Below, piece after piece: positions 23,291-34,632 of a stretch of DNA of 64,000 nt; within the stretch, counting starts at the first letter, position 1, and every line of letters starts with the position of its first letter. The position numbers and the translations under genes are program-made. This stretch comes from Myotis daubentonii. Its lineage: Eukaryota; Chordata; Mammalia; Chiroptera; Vespertilionidae. The notes under the pieces are model-generated. The model was given only the letters and a program-made list of their open reading frames with translations, did no database searches and had not been told where the DNA came from. The stretch lies in assembly GCF_963259705.1 (NCBI RefSeq), contig NC_081844.1, forward strand, positions 47,973,501 through 48,037,500, written 5' to 3'.

Positions 23291-23971
23291 TTTGTTATGC
23301 TTCCTTGGTGCACCCCCTAGTGGTCTTTGTTTGCAGTCTTATAGTTAAATCTTGATTGTTGTAGCTAATTCCAGGGAGGGTTTGACCTCCAGGCCAAGTG
23401 GCTATGAGAATCAGCTGTGTCAGCAGTGAGAGAACTTCTGTCCTCTAGGGAGGTGCTAATCTAGCCTTTGCCTGAGGCTATCCGGCAAATGCCTCTGTGC
23501 AGGGCTTGGGCAGGGCGGGTCGCACAGGATCAACAGGGTGGGCCGGAGAGAGCAGTTATGGTGGCTCTCAGTCCTGTCCCCAGGGGCTCTGCCTCTCTGA
23601 GTCCCAGCACCCGCTGCAAAGCTCAGAGAGAAAGCTGCACTCGCTCTGACCGAAGCCAGACAGTCCCGCTTCTCCCGTTTGAGTCTGGGTCCCTAAAGAC
23701 TCGCCCGGATCTGGAGCTCAGAGTCTGCGACTCCCTCCCGATTGAAAACAACAACCGCACCCTCCGCCACCAGCCCGCTCCGCGCACTCCGCACCTCAGA
23801 ATTTGACTTCACCACTGCGCCTCCTCTGAGTGTCCGTGTGTGTTTCTCTTTCCTCCTAGTTGTAGGACTTCCACTCAGCCAGCGTTCCTGTGGTTCTGGG
23901 TGATGTCCCTTCCGTTTTTTGGTTTCACTTTTGAAGTAGTTGTTCAAAGCAGCAAACTCCGGCGTTAACCT

Positions 23972-23990
23972 ATGCCGCCATCTTGGTTCT
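23972..23990 (-). promoter_or_regulatory. YY1-type site at the 5' end of the HAL1-like element
   Basis: The minus strand reads 'ccaagatggcggc', a YY1-like AAGATGGC motif at the element start. In L1 this kind of site helps set the transcription start. Confidence 0.6.
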
Positions 23991-23992
23991 CT

Positions 23993-24010
23993 CTCTGATT
24001 GTGATATTTA
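23993..24010. repeat. Target-site duplication of the HAL1-like element (5' side)
   Basis: Exact copy of 22069-22086. Confidence 0.95.
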
Positions 24011-24601
24011 TAAATAAAGTTATCTTTATTTTAGAATATTCTATTGTGGGCAATAATATTTATTTTTATTTATTTTAACTACAATTTCCTTCTCTTTCTT
24101 TTTTCCCTAAATTTCTATTATTAAACCAATGGTGTCCATTGCTATTGATGGTGCCTTAGAATAAAGAAGATACTGTATTTGCACATCTGGCTGTAACATT
24201 TGTCCTTTCTGTAATGTGTTGAATATTCAACTGAAGCTTTTAGGTAAGTTGCTGATTATTATTATCAGAGACCTATTGTCTTCAGTGGTAGCTGTGTAAT
24301 GGAGCCTTAAAATTAAACTATTCCTAATGATGAAGTCTCCCAAAAAATTCTTGAACTAATCTTCTTTCTGGTCAGCAATAATTTGTTCCAAAATAGATTA
24401 TTTACTTTAAGATACTGTAAAATAAAAATCTCTAAAAATTATAAATAGGCATAACAAAAGGTATAATAATTAATTATGATTTAACAAATATTTCTTAATT
24501 ATTAAAATGTTAGATACTGGGTATTTGCAATAAATAAAACAAAGCTTGTCCCAGCTTTTATATTTTTTATATGACTTAGTTGTAATTTCACAGTTCCCGA
24601 T
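24011..24601. other. No gene recognised
   Basis: AT-rich sequence with no classifiable feature. Confidence 0.45.
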
Positions 24602-24619
24602 AAAACTTTATCAATTTTT

Positions 24620-24898
24620 TTTAAATCCTCATGGGAGGATATGTTTTTGTTGATTTTAGAGAGAGAGAAAGGGCAGGGAGGGAGAGATAGAGGGAGAGAT
24701 AGAGAGAGGTGAGATCAAAATATCCATGGGTTGGTTGCCTCCCATACACACCCAGACCAGGGATTGAACTCTTCCCCCAGCCCCTGCTCCAACCTGGGAT
24801 TGGACCCACAACCTAGCTATGTGCCCCGGCCGAAAATCGAACATGCAACCATTTGGTGTCTGAGACCTGCTCCAACCAACTGCTCACCCAGCCAGGGC
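24620..24898 (-). mobile_element. Ves SINE, long variant
   Basis: Reverse copy with the usual GA-rich part and 'ggttggttgcctcccataca', plus an extra internal segment (two 'ctgctccaacc' blocks). Similar 'aaaactttatcaattttt' and 'aaaacttatcaatttttat' flank it. Confidence 0.85.
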
Positions 24899-25264
24899 AA
24901 AACTTATCAATTTTTATCAAGCCCAATTAACTTAATGAAACATTGGATTTCTTAAAAAGCTATAAGTTCCTCTTTGGACTTAAAAAAATTAGACTTAAAA
25001 ATAGTATCTGAAAGCCTAAGCCCATGATGAAGTTAATTGGTTTCGTCACTGAAGAATGGAACAGCTTAAATTGGTACAGAGTTGCCTGCTTTAGGTTCTG
25101 AAACTCATGATGTTGAACTAGTTATATTCTTGCTTTTATATTAAGTTAAGGCTGTTCTGACCTTTGTGCAGCCACCAGGAAACAGACCTTTATTAGTTTC
25201 TAATTTTGGGGAGCCGGGAGGATAGGGGACAGAGGCAGATATATTTAAGGAGACAGGATGAAGT

Positions 25265-25455
25265 AGTGGAAATAACATACATATGGAGTCAGGGAAGGAT
25301 TAGAATCCGTGCCCTGCCACTTACTGAAGGAATTAGAATAAGTTATTTAAACTCTCAGAGCATCAGTTTATTTGTCTATAATTTAAGAATTGGATACTTT
25401 ATTGGATTTTGAGAGCACTAAATAGAATATACATGCATATCTTGCACACAGTAGC
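25265..25455 (+). repeat. MIR SINE, ancient
   Basis: MIR-like order: 'ggagtcagggaaggattaga', 'gccctgccacttactga', 'ctcagagcatcagtttattt', 'cttgcacacagtagctg'. Confidence 0.72.
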
Positions 25456-26420
25456 TGCTATAAACGTAATACAGCCATGCCCTCCTTCTGAGACCCCTAG
25501 ACCCAAGGTGGTGCCAAATCAAACGAAACATGGAGAAAAGTTGCTTCTTCCTTCCTTTCATCTTAAAACCTCTTTTCTGGGCTTCCCATGATGGCAGCAG
25601 ACAAAAGACTTTGTTGTACTCTTCACCAAGTAAAAACATAAAAGTCATCTAGCTGTAAATTAAATGATAAACCTGCTGCTCCCTAGGACATGAAACTTGT
25701 GGATAGGAGGTCAAATTTATCCTGCTATGAAAAGAATAATAATAGCTTCTGGCTGTTTAAGATGAAAGGATACAGTTGCTGTGACATTTAATCTGATAAT
25801 AAAAGGCTGTGGGTAACTCTTATGGGAGTCAGGCAAATGATGCAGACAAGGAAAAGCTCTGTTTGGTCATAACAGTTCAAGGTTGAGTAACCTGATACTG
25901 CTATAGCAAGAGCTAGTTCATCACAATTCAACTAAACAAATAGTCTGTGAATGAAAGTTGATGTAATTGGCGATTTTACATTCAAATGGATAATACAGAT
26001 AGGTGGGAAAGAGATGGATATTATATCATATTTTGCTTTGGGAAAACTGCGCTTGAACAAGTTGTTCTCAATCTGAGCCCTGCATGTCATGCTGGTTTAT
26101 CTAATTTCAAGTGAAATTACTGACCCAAATTTGTTGGAGGAAATTATTTTCCACACCATAAAATCTCTTCAGACTATTGCTCAAATAAACTCAAACACGG
26201 TAAATCTTTTTCAAAAGGACTGCACGGAGTACTGAAGAACAAATTAATATTTCTTCTAGACTCTGTAAGTGGAAATATATTAAATCCCTTAATGGAATTA
26301 ACTTTAAATATAATTTGATTACACTTATAAGTAACAGTTTAATAAAAGAGGTCAACTTAGTTCTTATGAGAGTTAAATGATGGAGGTTAAAAAGCCATTA
26401 GATTATTTTGACAAGTGTTA
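25456..26420. other. No gene recognised
   Basis: No classifiable feature up to the Ves/L1 nest. Confidence 0.45.
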
Positions 26421-26434
26421 GGAGTGAAATTCTT

Positions 26435-26470
26435 TTTTAAATATATTTTTATTAATTTCAAAGAGGAAGG
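26435..26470 (-). mobile_element. Ves SINE, tail half split off by the L1
   Basis: 'aaatatatttttattaattt' and 'cagagaggaagg'-like text is the Ves tail; the rest resumes at 33184. 'ggagtgaaattctt' at 26421-26434 is repeated at 33369-33382, giving the SINE's own target duplication. Confidence 0.93.
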
Positions 26471-28503
26471 GAGAGAACCAAGATGGCGGCGATATAGGCA
26501 GACGTGTCCCAGGTCGTGTCCCGGAGCAAATGGAACGAGCAGCTGAAGCTAGTAACACTCACACCGAATTGGCGAAATTGCTCAGCTGGTGAGAGGGTTT
26601 ACAGCCGGGAAGAGCAGAACTCCCCTGGTAAGGTAAAAAAAAAAACCAGGGATTTGGGCAGGAAAGTTTGCCAGACCTCTGAGCCCAGAGAGTCGGAGGG
26701 AGACCGCGTGGCAGACAGCCGCGTCCCTTGGGACAGGCACAGCCCCTGACGGGGGAAAGGAGAACCGCGGGATTCCTGGCGCCGCCAGGGAAATTGAGAG
26801 CTGGGTTCTGTGATCACGGAGGACTGAGCCTAAAGGGGGCAGCCTGAAGAGCTGACCTGACCATGCAGTCCCGGTAAGAGAAGAAGCTTACAGAAACCAA
26901 GCCTTCCCCGTTTCCGCGTCCGGCATTTGTTTGTTTGTTTACACTGAATCCTGTTCATGGGACATTTCGGATACAGACACTCACCTGTGCTGAAGAGAGG
27001 GAGAGTGTGCTGGGGAGTGGAATCTGGGGAGAGACCGGGGAAAGAGGGGGAGCCGGGAGAGGTGGTAGTGAATTGAGTGCTGAGACACCCCTGAGGCCAG
27101 GACTGGGGCAGCCGCCCGCTTCTGAGAGGGAGTCTCCTCCCCCCAGCCCCCAGGCAAGGAGCACAGCCACACCCAGATTCCACCCTGTACGAGATCAAGG
27201 ATTAAGATAACCTGATCAGTCCCTGGGAGTTAACAGGGTCTGGCCTATAGGGGGATTTTCAATCCCAGCAACAACATAGCGCCGGTAACTAACTACTACG
27301 CAGTCAGCTCTGGGCAGTGAACTTCCACTGGACAGAGAGGCCCTATAGCCTCAGAGGCCAACCCCAGAACACTGCCACCCAGAGGCTGACCCACAAACTG
27401 ACTCTTTGCTAAACACAAAATAAGGCAGTCTGGGAAATAAATGCGGCATGCTTTAAAATAAGGACTGTGGTTTACAACACAGAGGAACAGTATATCGCAG
27501 GGAAACTCAACACTCTCCTGAATACCTGGAAGGTCTAAGGCGAGCCACACTGAAGAATAGAAGAAACGAAGGACCTTCACTACTGCAATTTTTTTTTCTT
27601 TTTTCACTTTTTAACTAAGAAACCAATTTTTTTTTTCATTCTTTTTTTTTCTGTTCTTTTTTTTTTTTTTCCTTTTTTTTTTTCTTTTCTTTTTCCATCA
27701 CCTGATTTTACCCTTTTAATTACTACCTTCTTATTTTTAACCAGTATTATTACTGCTACCGTTTTACCATTTTTTAAAGTGCCATTTTATTTTTTCTTTA
27801 TTTTATTTTGGGATTAGTGTTCACCATTCTATTTTCATCGTTATATTATTGGTTGTTTCTAGTTTGCATTCATATCCAGGGAGCTGTTGCTGGAATTTGT
27901 TGGGATTAATGGCTGTTCTATAGGAGTATTCTCCTCATATAAAAAGTCTCTTCCCTCTTCCACTTCATTCTCTCTTTTCGCTCTTTTTTTTTTTTTTTCT
28001 TTTCTTTTCTCGCTTTTATTTTCCCCCTTCCTTTTTCCCAATTTCATTTTTGCACTCCCTTTTTTTGGTCCCTACTTTTCTTTTCCTTTTTCTCTTTGAT
28101 CTTTTTCTCTTCCTTCTTCCTTATCCCCTAATTCTCTTAATTCAGGTGGTCACCTTTAATTGGGGTTATTAATATCGTGAATATATTTGTGTATAGTGCC
28201 TGGTACGTGGTGCCTTGTTGTGTTGTATTTTGTGCCTTTAAATCAACGCAGCAGATCCAAGCAACAGCAACCTCCTGAGCACCTCATCCTCTGCTGAGGA
28301 ACAGCAGCTGTACGTGAAACCTCGCCCCACCAGCCGGAAGAGCCACCACAGCTGTGAACAGCACCCACCAGAGGAGCTGCTGCCAACTGAAGAGCAGCTG
28401 CTACCGCAACCGCCCGAAGAGCAACCACAGACCAAGGAGTCACTGCCACCAAGGGAGCAACCACTGAACAACTCAACGTCTAGATATGTCAGTGAGATCA
28501 AAC
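26471..28503 (+). promoter_or_regulatory. L1 5'UTR and internal promoter
   Basis: The first ~800 bases are GC- and CpG-rich, with a YY1-like 'caagatggcggc' at 26479-26490. From about 27585 to 28140 the sequence is strongly pyrimidine-rich (long T and CTTTT runs), which is unusual beside the rest. 28240-28480 is rich in CAGCAG/CACCA steps. Frames in this stretch look like chance. Confidence 0.75.
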
Positions 28504-29478
28504 ATGGGTAGACAAAGAAACCCCCAAAGGAAAGAGAAGGAGGACTCTCCAGAAAAGCAGCTAAGTAATACAGAGGCATGCAACATGACAGATAAAGAAT
28601 TCAGAATAAGGATCCTAGAGTGCATAAACCGGATGGAGGAAAAAATCGACAACCTCTGCAAGAAGCAAGAAGAAACAGATGAAAAAATCGATAACATATG
28701 GAAGAAGCTAGAAGAAACAGATGAAAAAATCGATAACATATGGAAGAAGCTAGAAGAAACAGATGAAAAAATCAACAACCTAAGTAAGACCCAAGAAGAA
28801 ATGAAGAGTGATATAGCTGCAATGAAAAACTCCATTGAAAGTATCAACAGTAGACTAGGAGAAGCGGAGGACCGAATAAGTGAATTAGAAGACAAGGAAG
28901 CAAAACACACCCAAAATGTACTGCAATTGGAGAAAAAAATTAAAAGACAGGAGGAGAGCCTAAGGGAGCTTTGGGACAACATGAAGCGAAACAACATACG
29001 AATAATAGGAGTACCAGAACAACAGAAAGATGAACAAGGATTAGAAAACCTACTCGAAGAAATAATATCAGAAAACTTTCCTGAGGTGGGGAAGAAAAAA
29101 GTCACACAAGCCCAGAGAGTCCCAAACAAGGTGAACCCGAAAAGACCCACACCAAGACACATCATAATCACCATGGCAAATGTTCAGGACAAAGAGAGAA
29201 TCTTACAGGCTGCAAGAGAGAGACGGAAAGTTACATACAAGGGATCTCCCATTAGATTGTCAAATGACTTCTCAACAGAAACACATCAGGCCAGAAAAGA
29301 ATGGACTGAAATTTACAAAGTGATGCAAAGCAAAGGACTGAATCCAAGAATACTCTATCCAGCAAGGCTATCATTCAAACTTGAAGGGGAAATAAGAAGC
29401 TTCACAGACAAAAAAAGACTAAGGGAGTTTGTCACCACCAAGCCAGCAATGCAAGGAATGCTAAAGGGACTGGTATAA
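28504..29478 (+). CDS. L1 ORF1 protein (RNA-binding nucleic-acid chaperone)
   Basis: 324 residues from the 'MGRQRNPQ' start, chosen over an in-frame ATG 18 bases upstream (28486) because it matches the usual ORF1 start. The protein trimerises, binds L1 RNA and is needed for retrotransposition in cis. Residues ~30-145 form a coiled coil rich in 'EETDEKIDN.WKKL' blocks, a 14-residue unit duplicated at DNA level (28670-28753). The RRM follows with 'NIRIIGVPEQ' and 'PTPRHIIITM', then the C-terminal domain with 'KVTYKGSPIRLSNDFSTE' and 'RKEWTEIYKVMQSK'. Family members are about 300-375 residues, so the length is normal. A 55-base spacer with a short CA run separates it from ORF2. The frame is intact. 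Confidence 0.93.
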   Translation: MGRQRNPQRKEKEDSPEKQLSNTEACNMTDKEFRIRILECINRMEEKIDNLCKKQEETDEKIDNIWKKLEETDEKIDNIWKKLEETDEKINNLSKTQEEMKSDIAAMKNSIESINSRLGEAEDRISELEDKEAKHTQNVLQLEKKIKRQEESLRELWDNMKRNNIRIIGVPEQQKDEQGLENLLEEIISENFPEVGKKKVTQAQRVPNKVNPKRPTPRHIIITMANVQDKERILQAARERRKVTYKGSPIRLSNDFSTETHQARKEWTEIYKVMQSKGLNPRILYPARLSFKLEGEIRSFTDKKRLREFVTTKPAMQGMLKGLV

Positions 29479-29533
29479 AAAGAAGAAATAAAAAGCTCAG
29501 AAAGAAAACAGCCACACACACACACAAAAAGAA

Positions 29534-32500
29534 ATGGCTACAAACAAGTACCTTTCAATAATAACTTTAAACGTAAACGGATTAAATGCTCCAACCAAAA
29601 GACATCGAGTGGCTGAATGGATAAAAAAACATGACCCATACATCTGCTGTCTACAAGAAACCCACCTCATTAGAAGGGACTCACACAGACTGAAAGTGAA
29701 AGGATGGAAAAATATCTTTCAGGCAAATGGAAAGGAAAAGAAAGCTGGGGTAGCAATACTTATATCCGACAAAATAGACCTCAAAGTGAAGGCCTTAACA
29801 AGAGATAAGGAAGGCCACTTCATAATACTAAAGGGATCAATACAACAAGAAGATATAACCCTGGTAAACATATATGCACCCAATGTAGGAGCACCCAAAT
29901 TCATAAAAAAACTCCTGGAAAATATCAAAGGAGAGATCGACAACAATACAATCATAGTAGGGGACTTTAATACACCATTGACAGCACTGGATAAGTCCTA
30001 TAGACAAACAATCAGCAAAGATACAGCAATCCTAAATGACTCACTAGATCAGATGGACTTAATAGACATCTTCAGAACACTTCACCCCAAAGCCAGAGAA
30101 TATACGTTCTTCTCAGGTGCTCATGGGACATATTCAAAAATAGACCACATATTGGGTCACAAGCAAAGTATCCCCAAATTCAAGAAGATTGAAATCATAA
30201 AAAGCGTCTTCGCAGACCACGATGGCATAATATTAGAAATAAACTACAATAAAAACAACCCAAAATACTCAAACACCTGGAAGCTGAATAGCATGCTACT
30301 AAATATTGATTGGGTTACCAATGAGATCAAAGAAGAAATTAAAAACATCCTGGAAACTAATGACAATGAAAACACAACAATCCAAAACCTATGGGACACA
30401 TTGAAAGCAGTCCTGAGAGGGAAGTTTATAGCTCTACAGGCCTATCTCAAAAAACAAGAAAAAATGGTAGTAAATCATCTAACTCTACAACTCAAAGAAT
30501 TAGAAAGAGAGCAACAAGAAAACCCCAGAGTGAGCAGAAGGAAGGAGATAATAAAGATTAGAGCAGAAATAAATGACATAGAGACCAAAAAAACAATACA
30601 GAAAATCAATGAAACCAAGAGCTGGTTCTTTGAAAGGATAAACAAGATTGATAAACCTCTAGCCAGACTCACCAAGAAGCAGAGAGAGAGGACCCAAATA
30701 AATAAAATCAGAAACGATAGAGGCGAAATAACAACAGACCCCACAGAAATACAAATGATTGTTAAAAAATACTATGGACAGCTTTACTCCAACAAACTAG
30801 ACAACCTGGAGGAAATGGACAAATTCCTAGAAAAATACAGCATTCCAAAACTCAATCAGGAAGAATCTAAAAATCTCAACAGGCCAATAACTATGGAAGA
30901 AATTGAAGCAGTCATCAAAAAGCTTCCATCAAACAAAAGCCCAGGACCAGACGGCTTCACAGGGGAGTTTTACCAAACATTCAAGGAAGAACTAAAACCT
31001 ATCCTCCTCAGACTACTACAAAAAATTCAAGAGGAAGGAACACTTCCAAGCTCATTCTATGAAGCCAGCATCACCCTAATACCAAAACCAGGTAAAGACA
31101 ACACAATGAAAGAGAATTACAGGCCAATATCCCTCATGAACATAGATGCCAAAATCCTCAACAAAATCTTAGCAAATCGGATCCAGCAGTACATCAGAAA
31201 GATCATACACCATGACCAAGTAGGATTTATCCCAGGGATGCAAGGATGGTACAATATCCGCAAATCAATAAACGTGATACATCACATAAACAAATTGAAA
31301 GAAAAAAACCACATGGTCATATCAATTGATGCAGAAAAAGCATTTGACAAAATTCAACACCCATTTTTGATAAAAACTCTCAGCAAGGTGGGAGTAGAAG
31401 GATCATACCTCAACATAATAAAAGCCATATATGACAGGCCCACAGCCAACATCATACTCAACGGACAAAAACTAACACCATTTCCCCTAAGAACAGGAAC
31501 AAGACAGGGATGCCCCCTCTCACCACTCCTGTTCAACATAGTACTGGAAGTGTTAGCCATTGCAATTCGGCAAGAAGAAGAAATAAAAGGCATCCAAATT
31601 GGAAAAGAGGAAGTAAAACTGTCCTTATTTGCAGACGACATGATATTATACATACAAAACCCTAGAGATTCCATCAAAAAGCTACTAGACTTAATACATG
31701 AATTTGGCAATGTAGCAGGATACAAAATTAACCCCAAGAAATCTGAGGCATTTCTATACACCAATAGTGAACTTTCAGAAAGAGAGATTATAAAAACAAT
31801 CCCGTTTACCATTGCACCGAAAAAACTAAGCTACCTAGGAATAAACTTAACTAAAGAGGTAAAAGACCTCTACTCAGAAAACTACAGGACGTTGAAAAAA
31901 GACATAGAGGAAGACATAAACAGATGGAAGAACATACCGTGTTCATGGAAAGGACTTAAATGTACGACAGGATACCATAAAAATTCTAGAAGAATCCAAA
32001 GGCAAGAAAATCTCAGACATATGCCGAAGCAATTTCTTCACTGATACAGCTCCTAGGGCACTTGAAACTAAAGAAAAAATGAACAAATGGGACTACATCA
32101 AAATAAAAAGCTTCTGCACAGCAAAAGAAACCATCAACAAAACAACGAGAAAACCCACTGTGTGGGAAAACATATTTGCCAATGACATATCTGATAAGGG
32201 CCTAATCTCCAAAATTTATAGGGAACTCATACAACTTAACAAAAGAAAGATAAACAATCCAATCAAAAAATGGGCAAAGGACCTAAATAGACACCTTTCA
32301 AAAGAGGACATCCAGAAAGCCAAGAGACATATGAAAACATGCTCAAAGTCACTAATCATCCGAGAGATGCAAATCAAAACAGCAATGAGGTACCATCTCA
32401 CACCTGTCAGACTGGCTATCATCAACAAATCAACAAACGACAAGTGCTGGAGAGGATGTGGAGAAAAAGGAACACTTGTGCACTGCTGGTGGGAATGCAG

Positions 32501-32885
32501 ACTGGTGCAGCCACTATGGAAGACAGTATGGAGTTTCCTTAAAAAACTGAAAATGGAACTCCCATTTGACCCTGTGATCCCACTTCTAGGAATATATCCC
32601 AAGAAACCAGAAACACCAATCAGAAAGGATATATGCACCCCTATGTTCATAGCAGCACAATTCACCATAGCTAAGATCTGGAAACAGCCTAAGTGCCCAT
32701 CAGTAGATGAATGGATTAGAAAACTGTGGTACATCTACACGATGGAATACTATGCTGCTGTAAAAAGGAAGGAACTCTTACCATTTGCAACGTCATGGAT
32801 GGAACTGGAGAGCATTATGCTAAGTGAAATAAGCCAGTCAATAAAGGAAAAATACCACATGATCTCACTCATTCGTGGACAATAG
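29534..32885 (+). pseudogene. L1 ORF2 (endonuclease/reverse transcriptase), broken by an internal deletion
   Basis: L1 ORF2 protein nicks target DNA and reverse-transcribes RNA from the nick. The first frame runs 836 codons to a TGA at 32042. The N-terminal APE-type endonuclease has Asn13 ('TLNVNG'), Glu42 ('LQETHL'), Asp144 ('VGDFNT') and a 'FADHDG' histidine motif. The reverse transcriptase has '[18 protein letters not shown]' and the catalytic 'FADD' near residue 699. After 'WKNIPCSW' (about 31950) the sequence jumps to text that normally lies further downstream, in the +1 frame. The C-terminal frame resumes (32079-32885) with the cysteine motif '[18 protein letters not shown]'. Compared with the ~1275-residue family length, about 155-160 codons are missing. 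Both enzymatic domains look intact, but the C-terminal region is out of frame. Confidence 0.93.
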
Positions 32886-33144
32886 AGACCATTATAAACT
32901 TTTGAACAATAATAGATACAGAGGCAGAGCTGCCTCAAACAGATTGTCGAGCTGCAGCGGGAAGGCCGGGGAGGGTTGGGGGGCAGGAGGTAGGGGGGTA
33001 AGAGATCAACTAAAGGACTTGTATGCATGCATATAAGCATAACCAATGGACATAAGACACTGGGTGATAGGGGAGGCTAGGGGACTGTCTAGGGCGGGGG
33101 GATAAAATGGATACATATGTAATACCCTTTGTAATACTTTAAGC

Positions 33145-33145
33145 A

Positions 33146-33150
<5 letters not shown>
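33145..33150 (+). terminator. L1 polyadenylation signal
   Basis: AATAAA runs directly into the 36-A tail. Confidence 0.85.
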
Positions 33151-33183
<33 letters not shown>

Positions 33184-33184
<1 letters not shown>

Positions 33185-33368
33185 AAAGAGGAAGGAAGAG
33201 GGAGAGAGAAAAACATCAATGATGAGAGAGAATCACTGATCTGCTGCTTCCATCCCCCACACTGGGGATCAAGCCCATAACCTGGGCATGTGCCTGACTG
33301 GGAATCGAACTGTAACCTCCTGGTTCATAGGTCAACACTTAGCCACTGAGCCATGTAGGCCAGGCAAT
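33184..33368 (-). mobile_element. Ves SINE, head half split off by the L1
   Basis: Continues the copy begun at 26435: 'catcaatgatgagagagaat', 'ccccacactggggatcaag', 'ctcctggttcataggtcaac', 'cactgagccatgtaggccag'. Target duplication at 33369-33382. Confidence 0.93.
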
Positions 33369-33382
33369 GGAGTGAAATTCTT

Positions 33383-33726
33383 ATTGTTCTTTTTTGCCTT
33401 TGGTTTGATTCTGTTGATAACATTTCCTGTGACTAAAAATGGTACTAGAGTAAAATCTTGCTATCATATGCTCTCATCTTAAAAACCCAGTAAACCCCAC
33501 ATAGATTATTGAGTTTAAAATCTGATGGCTATGAGTTTAAATTTAGGCTCCATTATTTACTAGTTGTGTTATATTAAGATATTTTCTTTTCTGAGTTAAC
33601 CATGATTATTTCAGGGATTTTATTTTGGGTCAGAGTAATATGTTTAAATATTTTAGAGATATAAATATAAACATATACTAGCAATAAACATTGACATGAA
33701 AATGGGGTAATTCTATACATGCAGTT
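33383..33726. other. No gene recognised
   Basis: Short spacer between SINEs. Confidence 0.45.
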
Positions 33727-33941
33727 TTTTAAATATATTTTTATTGATTTCAGAGAGGAAGGAAAGGGAGAGAAAGATAGAAACATCAATGATGAGAGAG
33801 AATCATTGATTGGCTCCTCCTGCACGCCCCACACTGGGGATTAAGCTTTCAACCCAGGCATTTGCCCTGACCAGAAATTGAACCATGACCCCCTGGTTCA
33901 TAGGTCAATCCTCAACCACTGAGCCACGCCAGCCGAGCTAT
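33727..33941 (-). mobile_element. Ves SINE
   Basis: Reverse copy: 'tttttattgatttcagagag', 'ttggctcctcctgcacgccc', 'ccccctggttcataggtcaa', 'ccactgagccacgccagccg'. 'catgcag' occurs on both sides. Confidence 0.93.
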
Positions 33942-34014
33942 TCATGCAGATATTATAGTCTGCTTTTTTCGTAATAATACCTATAAACATGTATTTCATT
34001 AATTATTTTCCTAT

Positions 34015-34632
34015 TACATTGTTTTTATTTTATTTTATTTTTAATTGCAGTTTACATTCAATATTGTTTTGTATTAGTTTCAGGTGAACAGCACAGTGGT
34101 TAGACAACCATATATTTTACAGTGTTCCCTTAATATTTCCAGTACCAACCTGGCACCATACATATTTATTACAATATTATTGACTGTATTCTTAAATTCC
34201 CTATGCTGTACTTGACATACCTGTGACTATTTTGTAACTAACAATTTATATTCCTTACTCCTCTCACCTTTTTTTACCTAGTCCTCAACCCTCCTCCCCT
34301 CTGGCAACCATCATCAGTCTGTTCCCTGTGTCTATGAGTCTGTTTCAGTTTTGTTCATTCATTTATTTTGTTTTTTAGATGCCTCATATAAGTGAAATCA
34401 TGGTATTTGTCTTCCTCTGACTGACTTATTTCACTTAGTGTTACACCCTCTAGGTCCATCCATGTTGTCAAAAATGGTAAGATGTCATTTTTTATGGCGA
34501 ATAATATTCCATTGTGTATATGTACCACCACTTTTTTTATCCACTTGTCTATTGGTGAGTACTTGGTTTGCTTCCAAATCTTGGCTATTGTAAATAATGC
34601 TGCAGTGAACATAGGGGTGCACATATTCTTTT
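34015..34632 (-). mobile_element. Older L1 3' fragment, antisense
   Basis: Reverse text of L1 ORF2 end and 3'UTR: 'ccaaatcttggctattgtaa', 'ggtccatccatgttgtc', 'agtgaaatcatggtatttg', 'cctgtgactattttgtaact'. A decayed minus-strand frame at 34355-34624 still reads L1-like '[17 protein letters not shown]'. Confidence 0.88.

Larger units (their letters stand above)
22087..23992 (-). mobile_element. Complete half-L1 (HAL1-like) retrotransposon
   Basis: A 1.9-kb minus-strand unit with an L1-like start (minus strand 'agagaaccaagatggcggc'), a ~700-bp CpG-rich 5'UTR, one intact ORF1 (22442-23290), a ~355-bp 3'UTR with AATAAA (22105-22110) and a short A-tail. There is no ORF2. Perfect 18-bp target duplications flank it, so it inserted at this length by L1-type retrotransposition. 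Its first bases equal those of the 6.7-kb L1 at 26471. This layout fits HAL1 elements, which carry ORF1 only and use L1 reverse transcriptase in trans. Confidence 0.88.
26471..33183 (+). mobile_element. Near-full-length young L1 retrotransposon with defective ORF2
   Basis: Starts 'gagagaaccaagatggcggc', followed by a ~2-kb 5'UTR, ORF1 (28504-29478), ORF2 (29534-32885), a 3'UTR with AATAAA at 33145-33150 and 36 uninterrupted A. A perfect 12-bp target duplication 'caaagaggaagg' lies at 26459-26470 and 33184-33195. The clean duplication and long A-tail indicate recent insertion. It landed inside a Ves SINE. An internal deletion in ORF2 makes it non-autonomous as it stands. Confidence 0.96.

Noticed and set aside
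28473..29174. 233-codon minus-strand frame opposite L1 ORF1
   Set aside because: Antisense shadow of the ORF1 coding sequence; its composition mirrors the coiled-coil codons.
32216..32734. 172-codon minus-strand frame opposite L1 ORF2
   Set aside because: Antisense shadow of the ORF2 C-terminal region.
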